Positions 26,296 through 33,989 of a stretch of DNA of 64,000 nucleotides are shown piece by piece. This DNA is from Spartobacteria bacterium (GTDB taxonomy: Bacteria; Verrucomicrobiota; Verrucomicrobiia; Chthoniobacterales; Chthoniobacteraceae): the NCBI GenBank assembly GCA_021324825.1, contig JAJPII010000031.1:1-64000 (forward strand), written 5' to 3'. The position numbers were made by a program, and so were the translations under genes. Positions within the stretch are counted from its first letter, which is position 1. Each line of letters starts with the position of its first letter. The notes under the pieces are model-generated. The model did no database searches, had not been told where the DNA came from, and was given only the letters and a program-made list of their open reading frames with translations.

Positions 26296-27855
26296 TTAGC
26301 GCGGGAGGCCGCGATACGTCTTTACGAGCCATTCGCTGAGGAATTTGTCGAGATCGTCGATGGCTTCCTCGGATAGGACGATGACCTCGTCGTTCTTTCC
26401 CAGCAGTTTCAGCCCGAACTCATAATCCTTGAACAGCCGCGCGCACAGGTCGCGCATGGGTGTCCCCTCCCGCTCCGCGCGGGCGATGAGCTTCGCCACG
26501 GCGCCCTCGCTCAACTCGATATGACCGCCGTTCTTTTCCGCGAACCGGCGGACGAATTCGCGGGCGATATCGCCCATCTCCCGCGCCTTTTCCCGGCCGC
26601 CAGCCGTGAGGAGGGCTTTCAGCGTCTCGGCGGATTGCTCGATGAGCGCCCGGTCAACCGCGAAGTGGGTGACGCCCGAGCCGGGCAGTTCGTATTTGAA
26701 GTCGCGCAGGATTTTCTCGCAGACGGTGAGCAGGCCGCGCGCGCCGGTCTTTTCCTCGGCGGCAAGGCCGGCGATGAGATGCAGCGCCTCCTCCTCGAAA
26801 AAGACTTCGATGCCAAACGCCCGGAAGGCGCGCTCGTACTGCCGGATGATGCTCCCTTCCGAGCGCTTCATGATCTCGAAGAAATCGTCCACAACCAGGT
26901 CTTGGCACACCACGCGCACGGGAAGGCGCCCGATGAATTCCGGCTCGAGGCCGAACTCGATGAAATCGCGCGTCGAGGCGAGGGCGAAGAGTTCGCTGTC
27001 GGGCACGGCTTCCCCGTGGGAGGAAAAGCCGATCTGGCTGTTGCGAACGCGTTTCTCTATCAAGGGCCGCATTTTTTCGAACGCGCCGCTTACGATGAAA
27101 AGGATGTGCCGGGTATTGATGGTCTCGCGCCGGGACTTGCTCCCTTTCTGGAGTTCGAGCGCCGCCTGTATCTGCGACTGGATGTCCATCGGGTTGCGCA
27201 GGGGGACTTCCGTCTCCTCCATGAGCTTGAGGAGCGTGGTCTGCACTCCGCGCCCGCTGACATCGCGGCCCTGGCCGCCCGAGGAGGAAGCGATCTTGTC
27301 GATCTCGTCGATGTAGATGATGCCGTACTGCGCCAGCGAAACATCCCCCTCCGCTTTATGAACCAGGTCGCGGACGAGATCCTCGACATCGCCGCCGACG
27401 TAGCCGGTCTCGCTGAATTTGGTCGCGTCGGCCTTCACGAACGGGACGCCGACGAGGTCGGCTATATGCTTTATGAGGTAGGTCTTCCCGACTCCCGTGG
27501 GGCCGATGAGAATGACATTCTGCTTGGCGTATTCGGCGGATTTGGCGGAGCCGTCATCGCCCGCGAAATACTTGACCGCGTTATAATGGTCGCAGACGGC
27601 GATGGAGAGGACTTTCTTGGCCTCATCCTGCTTGATGACGAAGCGGTCGAGGTGAGCCTTGATGTCGCGCGGCAGATGGTTGAATTCGAAAACATCCGTT
27701 TTCGCGGCGGGGGTCTCCTCGCCTTCGGGGTCGGATTCGGAAGTCTCGGGCTGGATGAAACTGGTAAGCTGAACCTGATTCCCAAATTGGGACTTCATGA
27801 ATTCCGTCAGCTTTTTCTGAAGCTCTTCGGGAGTGGGAAATTTAGGATCGCTCAT
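26296..27855 (-). CDS. clpX: ClpX-type AAA+ unfoldase lacking the zinc-binding domain
   Basis: A 519-residue AAA+ ATPase of the ClpX group. Walker A GPTGVGKT is at 118-125, the substrate pore loop GYVG at 151-154, Walker B IIYIDEID at 179-186, and an IGF tripeptide at 275-277, the motif that docks ClpX onto ClpP. The sensor and C-terminal D2 small domains follow (EFIGRLPV, EKTGARGLL). The usual N-terminal C4 zinc domain is absent; residues 1-60 are a charged, cysteine-free segment (MSDPKFPTPEEL). A 90-residue C-terminal extension goes beyond normal ClpX. The ATG at 27855 is chosen because coding similarity begins there. It may be a second ClpX with its own adaptor specificity. Confidence 0.88.
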   Translation of the reverse strand: MSDPKFPTPEELQKKLTEFMKSQFGNQVQLTSFIQPETSESDPEGEETPAAKTDVFEFNHLPRDIKAHLDRFVIKQDEAKKVLSIAVCDHYNAVKYFAGDDGSAKSAEYAKQNVILIGPTGVGKTYLIKHIADLVGVPFVKADATKFSETGYVGGDVEDLVRDLVHKAEGDVSLAQYGIIYIDEIDKIASSSGGQGRDVSGRGVQTTLLKLMEETEVPLRNPMDIQSQIQAALELQKGSKSRRETINTRHILFIVSGAFEKMRPLIEKRVRNSQIGFSSHGEAVPDSELFALASTRDFIEFGLEPEFIGRLPVRVVCQDLVVDDFFEIMKRSEGSIIRQYERAFRAFGIEVFFEEEALHLIAGLAAEEKTGARGLLTVCEKILRDFKYELPGSGVTHFAVDRALIEQSAETLKALLTAGGREKAREMGDIAREFVRRFAEKNGGHIELSEGAVAKLIARAEREGTPMRDLCARLFKDYEFGLKLLGKNDEVIVLSEEAIDDLDKFLSEWLVKTYRGLPR

Positions 27856-27938
27856 ACGCCGGGGCGGCGCCTGTACAGCGCGTCGGGAGCCGGGAAACCC
27901 GCCTCCCTTCGCGAAACAACAAACAAGCCGTTTTAAAA

Positions 27939-28166
27939 TTACCGCACCAGAAACGTGTTGCCCCACGAGGAAGCATGGGGAGCTTCCGCGACCGGCGCCA
28001 GACCGCCATCCGGGGTTCCCCTGGTATAGCTGAGATCGGTGCTTGGGCTGTTTTGGGGCTGGGCCATCGGCGCACTGTTCTGCGCGGTCTTGGTGGTGGT
28101 TGTCGTGCAACCGGCGGCCAACACGAGAAGAGATGTTGCAAGGAAGGTTTTCGTTATTTTTATCAT
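27939..28166 (-). CDS. Small lipoprotein
   Basis: A 75-residue protein starting MIKITKTFLATSLLVLAAGC, a clear lipoprotein signal with lipobox LAAGC (Cys20). The mature part is Thr/Pro/Ser-rich and low in complexity (CTTTTTK, then SAPMAQPQNSPS) with no recognisable domain. In-frame ATGs at 28175 and 28187 would add residues, but the 28187 ATG lies inside a near-consensus -10 box, so a start at 28166 or 28175 fits the promoter better. It lies 83 bases upstream of the ClpX-like gene on the same strand and may be co-transcribed with it. Function unknown. Confidence 0.7.
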   Translation of the reverse strand: MIKITKTFLATSLLVLAAGCTTTTTKTAQNSAPMAQPQNSPSTDLSYTRGTPDGGLAPVAEAPHASSWGNTFLVR

Positions 28167-28182
28167 AGCGACCATAGATGCC

Positions 28183-28210
28183 ATCATAGGAAATTTCCTT
28201 TTCCTGTCAA
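28183..28210 (-). promoter_or_regulatory. Sigma-70 type promoter for the small lipoprotein gene
   Basis: On the minus strand TTGACA (28210-28205), a 16-base spacer and TATGAT (28188-28183) nearly match the housekeeping consensus, in a locally AT-rich stretch. Transcription would begin near 28176, leaving only a very short leader before the lipoprotein start codon. Confidence 0.55.
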
Positions 28211-28325
28211 TAGATTTATTCGTGCATTCTTCGCGGAGGGGATGCCTCCCCCTTTCCATAGCGTATTCCGCGCCAAAAATGCGGGGGCTTGCGTCGGGAA
28301 GCGCATTGCGGAATCCTACGGGCCT

Positions 28326-29690
28326 ATGAGCGAGGCAATGACCAGGGGCCAACGCATGGAGAGAATCGTGAGCCTGTGCAAACGGCGCGGATTCATCTTC
28401 CAGTCGAGCGAGATCTATGGCGGCTTGAACGGCTGCTGGGATTACGGCCCGCTCGGCACGGAGTTGAAGCGGAATCTCAAGGACTACTGGTGGCGTAGGA
28501 TGACGCGGGAACGCGATGACGTGGTGGGCATGGACGGCTCCATCCTCATGAACCGCCAGGTGTGGAGAGCGAGCGGCCACGAGGAGACCTTTAGCGACCC
28601 GATGGTCGATTGCCGCGTGTGCAAGGGCCGTTTCCGCGCGGATCAACTGCCGGAGAAGGACGGCCAGAAGCAATGCCCGAGTTGCGGCAGCCGGGACATG
28701 ACCGAGCCGCGGGCGTTCAACCTCATGTTCAAGACCTACGTCGGCGCGACGGAGGATGAATCGGCGGTCACCTATCTGCGGCCGGAGACGGCGCAGGCGA
28801 TCTTCGTGCAATTCAAGAACGTGCTCGAAGTCTCCAGGAAGAAGCTCCCCTTCGGCATCGCGCAGGTCGGCAAGGCGTTCCGGAACGAGATAAACCCGAG
28901 AAACTTCACCTTCCGCTCGCGGGAATTCGAGCAGATGGAACTGGAATATTTCTGCAAACCCGAGCAAGGCCCCGGCCTGCTGGATTACTGGCTGGAAGAG
29001 CGCCTTAAATTTTACGAAGCCATCGGCATCCCGCGCGAGAAGCTGCACGTCCACGAGATCGCGGCGGCGGACCGCGCCTTCTATTCAAAAGGGACGTTCG
29101 ACATCGAATTCGATTTCCCCTTCGGCGTCCAGGAGTTGGAGGGCGTCGCGTATCGCACGGATTACGACCTGGCGCAGCACCAGAAATTCAGCGGCAAGCC
29201 GATGGATTATTTCGACGAGGAAACGAAGCAGCGCTTCGTGCCGCACGTCATCGAACCGAGCGCGGGCGTGGATCGCACCGTGCTTGCGCTCATCTGCAAC
29301 GCCTACGACGAGGAGACCGTGACCGACGACAAAGGCAAGGCCGAGACGCGCACCGTGCTGCGATTCCACCCGCGGATGGCGCCGATAAAATGCGGCGTCT
29401 TCCCGCTGTTGAAAAACAATGAACTGCTCGTCGCCAAAGCGCGCGAGATCACGGCGCTCCTGAAGCCGCACATGCTGGTTTTCTACGACGAGACGGGCGC
29501 CATCGGACGCCGGTACCGGCGGCAGGACGAGGCCGGCACGCCGTTCGGCGTCACGGTCGATTTTGACACGCTCGGCGAACGCGGCCCCGAACTGCACAAC
29601 ACCGTGACGCTCCGCCACCGCGACAGCATGAAGCAGGAGCGCGTCCCGATATCCGAACTCCCGGGTCGCTTGCTGCCCGAGGTTTTATAA
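28326..29690 (+). CDS. glyQS: Glycyl-tRNA synthetase, single-chain (alpha2) type
   Basis: A 454-residue class II synthetase that charges tRNA-Gly, of the homodimeric Thermus/eukaryotic type rather than the alpha2-beta2 GlyQ/GlyS type. FIFQSSEIYGGLNGCWDYGPLG near the N-terminus is diagnostic. A zinc-ribbon pair (CRVCKGRF and CPSCGSRD) interrupts the catalytic domain, motif 2 is GKAFRNEINPRNFTFRSREFEQ and motif 3 is PSAGVDRTVLAL. The anticodon-binding domain begins near APIKCGVFPLL. The ATG at 28326 (MSEAMTRGQ) is the best start; the frame is open further upstream but without coding character. The enzyme is monocistronic here. Confidence 0.96.
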   Translation: MSEAMTRGQRMERIVSLCKRRGFIFQSSEIYGGLNGCWDYGPLGTELKRNLKDYWWRRMTRERDDVVGMDGSILMNRQVWRASGHEETFSDPMVDCRVCKGRFRADQLPEKDGQKQCPSCGSRDMTEPRAFNLMFKTYVGATEDESAVTYLRPETAQAIFVQFKNVLEVSRKKLPFGIAQVGKAFRNEINPRNFTFRSREFEQMELEYFCKPEQGPGLLDYWLEERLKFYEAIGIPREKLHVHEIAAADRAFYSKGTFDIEFDFPFGVQELEGVAYRTDYDLAQHQKFSGKPMDYFDEETKQRFVPHVIEPSAGVDRTVLALICNAYDEETVTDDKGKAETRTVLRFHPRMAPIKCGVFPLLKNNELLVAKAREITALLKPHMLVFYDETGAIGRRYRRQDEAGTPFGVTVDFDTLGERGPELHNTVTLRHRDSMKQERVPISELPGRLLPEVL

Positions 29691-29720
29691 CGCAACGCCC
29701 CCCTTGCAATCTCGCCTCCG

Positions 29721-30824
29721 CTACGCCACACCGCCGCTGGAGTCGCCCAGCGCTTTCTCCTCTTCGGGCAGGTAGAGACGGAAGCGGGCTTTGTCGATGG
29801 CTTTCATATACGCCTCGTGGGGCGAGACGACGCCCTTTAACATCTGCTCCCAGATGGCGTCGTCCATGAATTGCATCCCCTGCCCTTTGCCCGCGACGAT
29901 GACGTCCTGAAGTTTCTGCGTGGCGCCTTCCCGGATGATGGCGGAGACGGCGCTGTTGCCGATGAGTATCTCGTTCACGGCGATGCGGCCGCCGCCGGCT
30001 TCGGGCGTCTTTTTCATGAGAAGCTGGGCCACCACGCCGCGCAGGGAGGAGGAGAGCATGGTGCGGACTTGCGCCTGCTGGTCGGAGGGGAAAACGTCGA
30101 TGAGGCGATCCACCGTCTTGCGCGCGTTGTTGGTGTGCAGGGTGCCGAAGACGAGGAGGCCGGTCTCGGCGGCGGTGAGGGCCAGCGCGATGGTTTCCAG
30201 GTCGCGCATCTCGCCGACGAGGACGATGTCGGTGTCTTCGCGCAAGGCGGCCTTCAGCCCGGCGGCGAAGGAGATGGAGTGCTCCGGCACTTCGCGCTGG
30301 GTGATGACGCTCTTCTTGTTGTTATGGACGAACTCGATGGGTTCCTCGACGGTGATGATGTGCTTGGTGAAGGTGGAATTGATGTGGTCGATCAACGCCG
30401 CCAGCGTGGTGCTCTTGCCCGAACCGGTGGGGCCCGTGACGAGGATGATGCCGCCGCGTACGTTGGCGACTTCCTTGACGATGGGCGGTATGCCCAGTTG
30501 ATCCAGCGTCATGATCTTCGTCGGGATGAGCCGGAAGACCGCGCCGTAGCCGCTGGCTTGCTTGAGGAAGTTGCACCGGAAGCGCGAGTGCGCGTCCATC
30601 TCGTAGGCGAAGTCGAGGTCGCCGCACGCCTCGAATTTCTCCCAACGCGCCGGGCCGCTTATCTCGCTGAGCATGTAGGCGGTTTCCTCCATGGTGAGCG
30701 GCTCTTCGCGGATGGGGACGATCTCGCCGTGCCGGCGGACCTTGGGAGGGCGGTTGACCGCCAGGTGGAGGTCGGAGGCCCCCGCCTCGATGAGCACCTG
30801 GAAGAATTGGTCGATATAGGCCAT
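29721..30824 (-). CDS. pilT: Type IV pilus retraction ATPase PilT
   Basis: A 367-residue secretion ATPase that powers pilus retraction (twitching). The N-terminal domain contains GASDLHLAVNRPPKVRRHGE. The ATPase domain has Walker A GPTGSGKST (about 131-139), an Asp box in TVEEPIEFVH, Walker B VLVGEMRDLETI with AALREDTDI before it, and the His box GTLHTNNA. Length and motif order are those of PilT rather than PilB. It lies six bases downstream of a second PilT-like gene, the usual PilT/PilU-style pair. No pilin or PilB is present here apart from a prepilin-like gene at 48.4 kb. Confidence 0.95.
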   Translation of the reverse strand: MAYIDQFFQVLIEAGASDLHLAVNRPPKVRRHGEIVPIREEPLTMEETAYMLSEISGPARWEKFEACGDLDFAYEMDAHSRFRCNFLKQASGYGAVFRLIPTKIMTLDQLGIPPIVKEVANVRGGIILVTGPTGSGKSTTLAALIDHINSTFTKHIITVEEPIEFVHNNKKSVITQREVPEHSISFAAGLKAALREDTDIVLVGEMRDLETIALALTAAETGLLVFGTLHTNNARKTVDRLIDVFPSDQQAQVRTMLSSSLRGVVAQLLMKKTPEAGGGRIAVNEILIGNSAVSAIIREGATQKLQDVIVAGKGQGMQFMDDAIWEQMLKGVVSPHEAYMKAIDKARFRLYLPEEEKALGDSSGGVA

Positions 30825-30830
30825 CTCGTG

Positions 30831-31918
30831 TCAGTTCCCGAAATGCTTCTTCATCTCGGCCTTCTGCTCGGCGCGGGTGTAAGCTTCCTCCTGCGAGATG
30901 ACCCCCTGGTCGTAGAGTTCCGTCAGGGCTTCATCCATGAGGCGCATGCCCAGTTTCTTGCCGGTCTGCATGATGCCGGGAAGCATGAACGTCTTGCCGT
31001 CGCGGATGCACGCGGCGACGGCGGAGTTGTTGACGAGTATCTCCATGGCCATGACGCGCCCCTTGTTGTCCTTGCGCGGGATGAGCTGCTGCGTGACGAT
31101 GCCGCGCAACGATTCGCTGACCATGACGCGGATCTGGCCGCGCTGCTCCATGGGGAAGACGTCCAGCACGCGGTCCAGCGTGCGGGCGGCGCTGCTGGTG
31201 TGCAGGGTGCCGAGCACCAGGTGGCCCGTCTCCGAAGCGGTGATGGCCAGGCTGATGGTTTCCAGGTCGCGCATCTCGCCGACGAGGATGACATCCGGGT
31301 CCTGGCGGAGGCAGCCGCGCAAGGCGGACGCGAAGGAGTTGGTGTGCATGTGGACTTCGCGCTGGGTTATCTGGCAGAGCTTCGGTTCGTAGACGAACTC
31401 GATGGGGTCTTCCAGCGTGATGATGTGGTCCTGCCGGCTGCGGTTCACCTCCTCGATGAAGGCGGCGAGCGTGGTCGATTTGCCGCTGCCGACCGCGCCG
31501 GTGACGAGGATGAGGCCGTTATGGTACTGCGTGAGCAACTTCAACATCGGCGGCAGTTTCAATTCGTCCATGGTGCGGACGATGGCGTTGATGATGCGGA
31601 ACACCAGTTCGTACCCGTGCCGCTGGCGGACGACGCTCCCGCGGTAACGCCCGAAGGAGGTGGAGTAGGCGAAGTCGATATCGCCGCGCTCGAGGAGCTG
31701 CTGCCGCTGATGCTCGTTCAGGAGCGGCCAGGCGATGCGCTCGGTGTCTTCGGCGGTGAGGTGCGGGCGTCGGCCCAGATCGGCTCCAGGACGCCAAAGC
31801 GCCGCCAGATCGGCCTCGCGCTCGCGCCCAGGTGGACATCGGAGGCGCCTGCATCCTGGCTGACGCGAAGGTATTGATCGACCTCTTTTTCGGCGGTATC
31901 GACGATCTCCGTATCCAC
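30831..31918 (-). CDS. Second PilT/PilU-type ATPase, interrupted by a one-base frameshift
   Basis: The first 51 residues (from the ATG at 31918: MDTEIVDTAEKEVDQYLRVS then QDAGASDVHLG, ending EPIWADA) are in one frame, and the rest (HLTAEDTERIAW to the stop at 30831) is in another. One missing base in the CCC run near 31765-31767 (minus strand) would rejoin them as WADA-PHLTAED. The downstream part has Walker A GAVGSGKST, VILVGEMRDLETI and GTLHTSSA, all intact. It lacks the Pro-Thr of PilT's Walker A (GPTG becomes GAVG). This is either a sequencing or assembly error, or a recent pseudogene; good codon bias on both sides favours an error or a very young mutation. It precedes pilT by six bases. 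Confidence 0.8.
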
Positions 31919-31924
31919 GGGGAA

Positions 31925-32332
31925 TCAGATTCGGGGGGGCTGCCAACGATTGTCACGCGTCTCGGCGAAAGATGCAATCCTTTTGGCGGCGAACGCCGCG
32001 AGCGCGGGCCGGAAAACCTGGAAGAGAAAGCGCGCCGCCATGATCGCCAGCCCCAGCACCCCGGCCTCGCCCGCTTCCTTGACCTTTCTCTTCTTGCCGT
32101 CCCGGTCGAGATAGACGGTCTTCTTGCGCGCGGGCAGCCGGGCGAGAATCCAGCCCACGCCGGCGGCGCCCGTGAGGAAGAGCGTTTTGTGGCGGCGGAA
32201 CGATTTCGTCAGGTGCGCGGGCACGTCGACGTCCCGGCGGAAGGCGTGGAAATTGTGCGTGAAGGCGGTGCGCGACCTTTGCAGGGCGGCGATCAATTCG
32301 GCTTTACGTTCGCCTTCTGACTGGTCAGCCAT
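31925..32332 (-). CDS. YqjK-like small protein of a YqjDEK-type operon
   Basis: A 135-residue basic protein starting MADQSEGERKAELIAALQRS, which resembles the ERRKAQLL opening of enterobacterial YqjK by eye. A weakly hydrophobic segment (LFLTGAAGVGWILARLP) is followed by a very basic stretch (KKRKVKEAGE) and a second hydrophobic segment (VLGLAIMAARFLFQVF), so it is probably a membrane-peripheral or two-helix protein. It begins inside the 3' end of the YqjE-like gene (40-base overlap). Role unknown; the operon as a whole looks like the stationary-phase/stress yqjDEK set. Confidence 0.65.
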   Translation of the reverse strand: MADQSEGERKAELIAALQRSRTAFTHNFHAFRRDVDVPAHLTKSFRRHKTLFLTGAAGVGWILARLPARKKTVYLDRDGKKRKVKEAGEAGVLGLAIMAARFLFQVFRPALAAFAAKRIASFAETRDNRWQPPRI

Positions 32333-32727
32333 AGTTGGTCTTTCTTCAGTTCGCTGAAAGTTTCCTTGAACACCGGCACGAAGATTTTCGCCCGCGCCAT
32401 GAGGACGCAGAAGATCGCGACGATGAAATGCCCCATGGCAAACGCCAGCAGGACCCAAACCCACTTCGAGGGATCGCGCAGGAGCCAGGCGACGGCGAAC
32501 ACCAGGGCGATGACGAAAAATATGTAGCCGAAAAACAGGAGCACCAGCGCCGCGCCCGCCCAGACGAGGAGCATGGCGTAGTGGACGCCCGCCTCCTTGG
32601 ACTCCAGCGCGGCGAGTTGGAAGCGCGCCTGGAGATACGACAGGACGGCGGCCAGCGCGGCGCCGCCGTGCGCGAAGAAGCCCGCGCCATCCGCCGGATG
32701 CGCCTCCGGGGTTTTCGGATCGACCAT
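32293..32727 (-). CDS. YqjE-like phage-holin-family membrane protein
   Basis: A 144-residue inner-membrane protein with two long hydrophobic segments (about 50-80 and 90-112). A typical amphipathic N-terminal part contains LSYLQARFQLAALESKEAG. This matches the YqjE/holin superfamily III pattern, where a helix rich in RxxLxxLE precedes a helical pair. It lies 13 bases after the YqjD-like gene, and the yqjK-like gene starts inside its end. In E. coli the equivalents are membrane proteins of stationary phase; a direct function is not established. Confidence 0.8.
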   Translation of the reverse strand: MVDPKTPEAHPADGAGFFAHGGAALAAVLSYLQARFQLAALESKEAGVHYAMLLVWAGAALVLLFFGYIFFVIALVFAVAWLLRDPSKWVWVLLAFAMGHFIVAIFCVLMARAKIFVPVFKETFSELKKDQLWLTSQKANVKPN

Positions 32728-32740
32728 CGCGGAGACGGCC

Positions 32741-33046
32741 TTAGCGCCGGAAAAGCAGACCCAGGATGAACCCGACGCCCAGCGCCGCGGCCACCGCCCG
32801 CGTGGGATTCTCCCGGACGTATTCCTCGCCCTCCTCGCGGAAAGTGCGCGCGCGCTCGCGCGCTTCGCCGTAGACGTGCTCGGCTTTGCCGCGGTATTCG
32901 GCGGCCTTTGCCTCCGCCAGGCCGCGGAGCTCGCCGGCCTTGGCTTCCGCCGCCGCGCGCAGATCGCCCGCGGCGTGTTTTACATGGCTCTTGCTGCTCT
33001 CCAGCTTGTTCGCGGCGTCCGCGCCTTCCATCGTTTCTTCTGACAT
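32741..33046 (-). CDS. YqjD/ElaB-family (DUF883) membrane-anchored protein
   Basis: A 101-residue protein of the DUF883 family. A long Ala/Glu/Lys helix (AAGDLRAAAEAKAGELRG and EAKAAEYRGKAEHVY) ends in the hallmark VRENPTRAVAAALGVGFILGLLFRR, a C-terminal membrane anchor preceded by the conserved RENP. E. coli YqjD and ElaB associate with ribosomes at the membrane in stationary phase; by family this one may too. The ATG at 33046 has a strong AAGGAG site seven bases upstream. It is the first gene of the yqjDEK-like operon. Confidence 0.88.
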   Translation of the reverse strand: MSEETMEGADAANKLESSKSHVKHAAGDLRAAAEAKAGELRGLAEAKAAEYRGKAEHVYGEARERARTFREEGEEYVRENPTRAVAAALGVGFILGLLFRR

Positions 33047-33189
33047 GGGATGACTCCTTAGTTTAACCTCTGACGTTTCAAAGAGGATGCCATTCGCCCC
33101 GGGTAAAAGCAAGGCGGCATATTTCGTTCGTTTGACGGTGTTTGCCTAAACGCTTGACACCCGGACAGCGGGCGCTTAGCGGTGCTGTC

Positions 33190-33828
33190 ATGAAATTTCC
33201 CACGGCATTTCTCGCGGCGGCCGCTGCCGCTTTCTGCTTCCTTGGCGGAGCGAACGCGGGCGAAACCGCGGATATTTCCAGGCCCGCGGTGCAGTCCGAT
33301 TTTCCGTTCGAGAAGGGCCGCATGGAGGCGGAGTTGCTGGACGGCATTTTTGTGTCGTTCGAGTTCGACCCGCGTTCCCGCCCTTCATTCGACTACGAGC
33401 TGACGGTCGCGCGCATCGGCTACATGCTTACGGATGTGAAATACAGCGGCTGGCTGCGGGGCAACTACGAGTTCCTGTTCGAGGGCTTCGTCGGCCCGTT
33501 CTATCAAGGCCCCGGCACGGCGCTCGGCGGTTTTACCTTCATGGGACGTTACAACTTCGTGCAACCGGGCGCGCGCCTGATTCCGTATTTCCAGATCGGG
33601 GCGGGCGGTCTTTATAATGACGCTTTCCATCATCGCGACCAGATTGAAATCGGCTCCGGGCCGGAATTTAACCTGCAAAATTCCTTCGGCATCGCCTGGC
33701 TCTTTTCGAGGAGCTGGTCTTTGAACGTGGAGTACGGCTACCGGCATATCTCGGACGCCGAGACATCCACGCGCAACGCGGGCGTCAACTCCTTTGGCGG
33801 TCTCGTGGGGATGAGCCATTTCTTTTAG
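33190..33828 (+). CDS. PagL-like acyloxyacyl hydrolase, outer-membrane beta-barrel (copy 1)
   Basis: A 212-residue outer-membrane protein with a signal peptide (1-23) and a terminal SHFF beta-barrel ending. The C-terminal block EYGYRHISDAE has the His-x-Ser spacing of the lipid A 3-O-deacylase PagL catalytic pair, followed by RNAGVNSFGG. The expected catalytic Glu downstream is not obvious. It is homologous to the protein at 34809-35453 over the whole length (SDFPFEKGRMEAE versus CDYPFQKGTMEF). The frame continues upstream to 33142, but the ATG at 33190 begins a proper signal peptide. A TauE-type exporter lies between the two copies. Confidence 0.78.
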   Translation: MKFPTAFLAAAAAAFCFLGGANAGETADISRPAVQSDFPFEKGRMEAELLDGIFVSFEFDPRSRPSFDYELTVARIGYMLTDVKYSGWLRGNYEFLFEGFVGPFYQGPGTALGGFTFMGRYNFVQPGARLIPYFQIGAGGLYNDAFHHRDQIEIGSGPEFNLQNSFGIAWLFSRSWSLNVEYGYRHISDAETSTRNAGVNSFGGLVGMSHFF

Positions 33829-33963
33829 AGGGTGTCATGCACTTTGCCCGTTCTCGGTTGCTCTTCGTTGCCTAAAAAGAACGGGAATGGTCTGGCGCTT
33901 TGGCGTTGCCTCCCGCTCCAGGCGGCTGGCACAGCCGCCTCTACAACGACAACGACAACGCCA
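33829..33963 (+). repeat. Dispersed intergenic repeat, most complete copy
   Basis: Directly after the deacylase stop come GTGTCATGCACTTTGCCCG (33832-33850), an 18-base-plus inverted segment around AAAAAGAACGGG, a GCGTTGCCTCCCGCTCCA block, the palindrome GGCGGCTGGCACAGCCGCC (33921-33939) and a TCTACAACGACAACGACAAC tail. The same modules recur at 40.3, 47.6, 55.7 and 59.3 kb, with the first motif alone at 46.6 and 54.4 kb. Looks like a REP- or MITE-like family. Confidence 0.8.
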
Positions 33964-33989
33964 ACGACGCCGCTCCGGGCAAAAAGCGC

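Noticed and set aside
29871-31877. A 668-codon plus-strand open frame across both PilT genes
   Set aside because: It is antisense to the two ATPases; its repeated-looking segments only mirror the similarity of the two paralogues.
33900-33989. An N-terminal extension of the TauE gene reading GGWHSRLYNDND
   Set aside because: The extension is translation of the dispersed repeat; the same peptide string appears at other repeat copies in unrelated frames, so it is not protein-coding.
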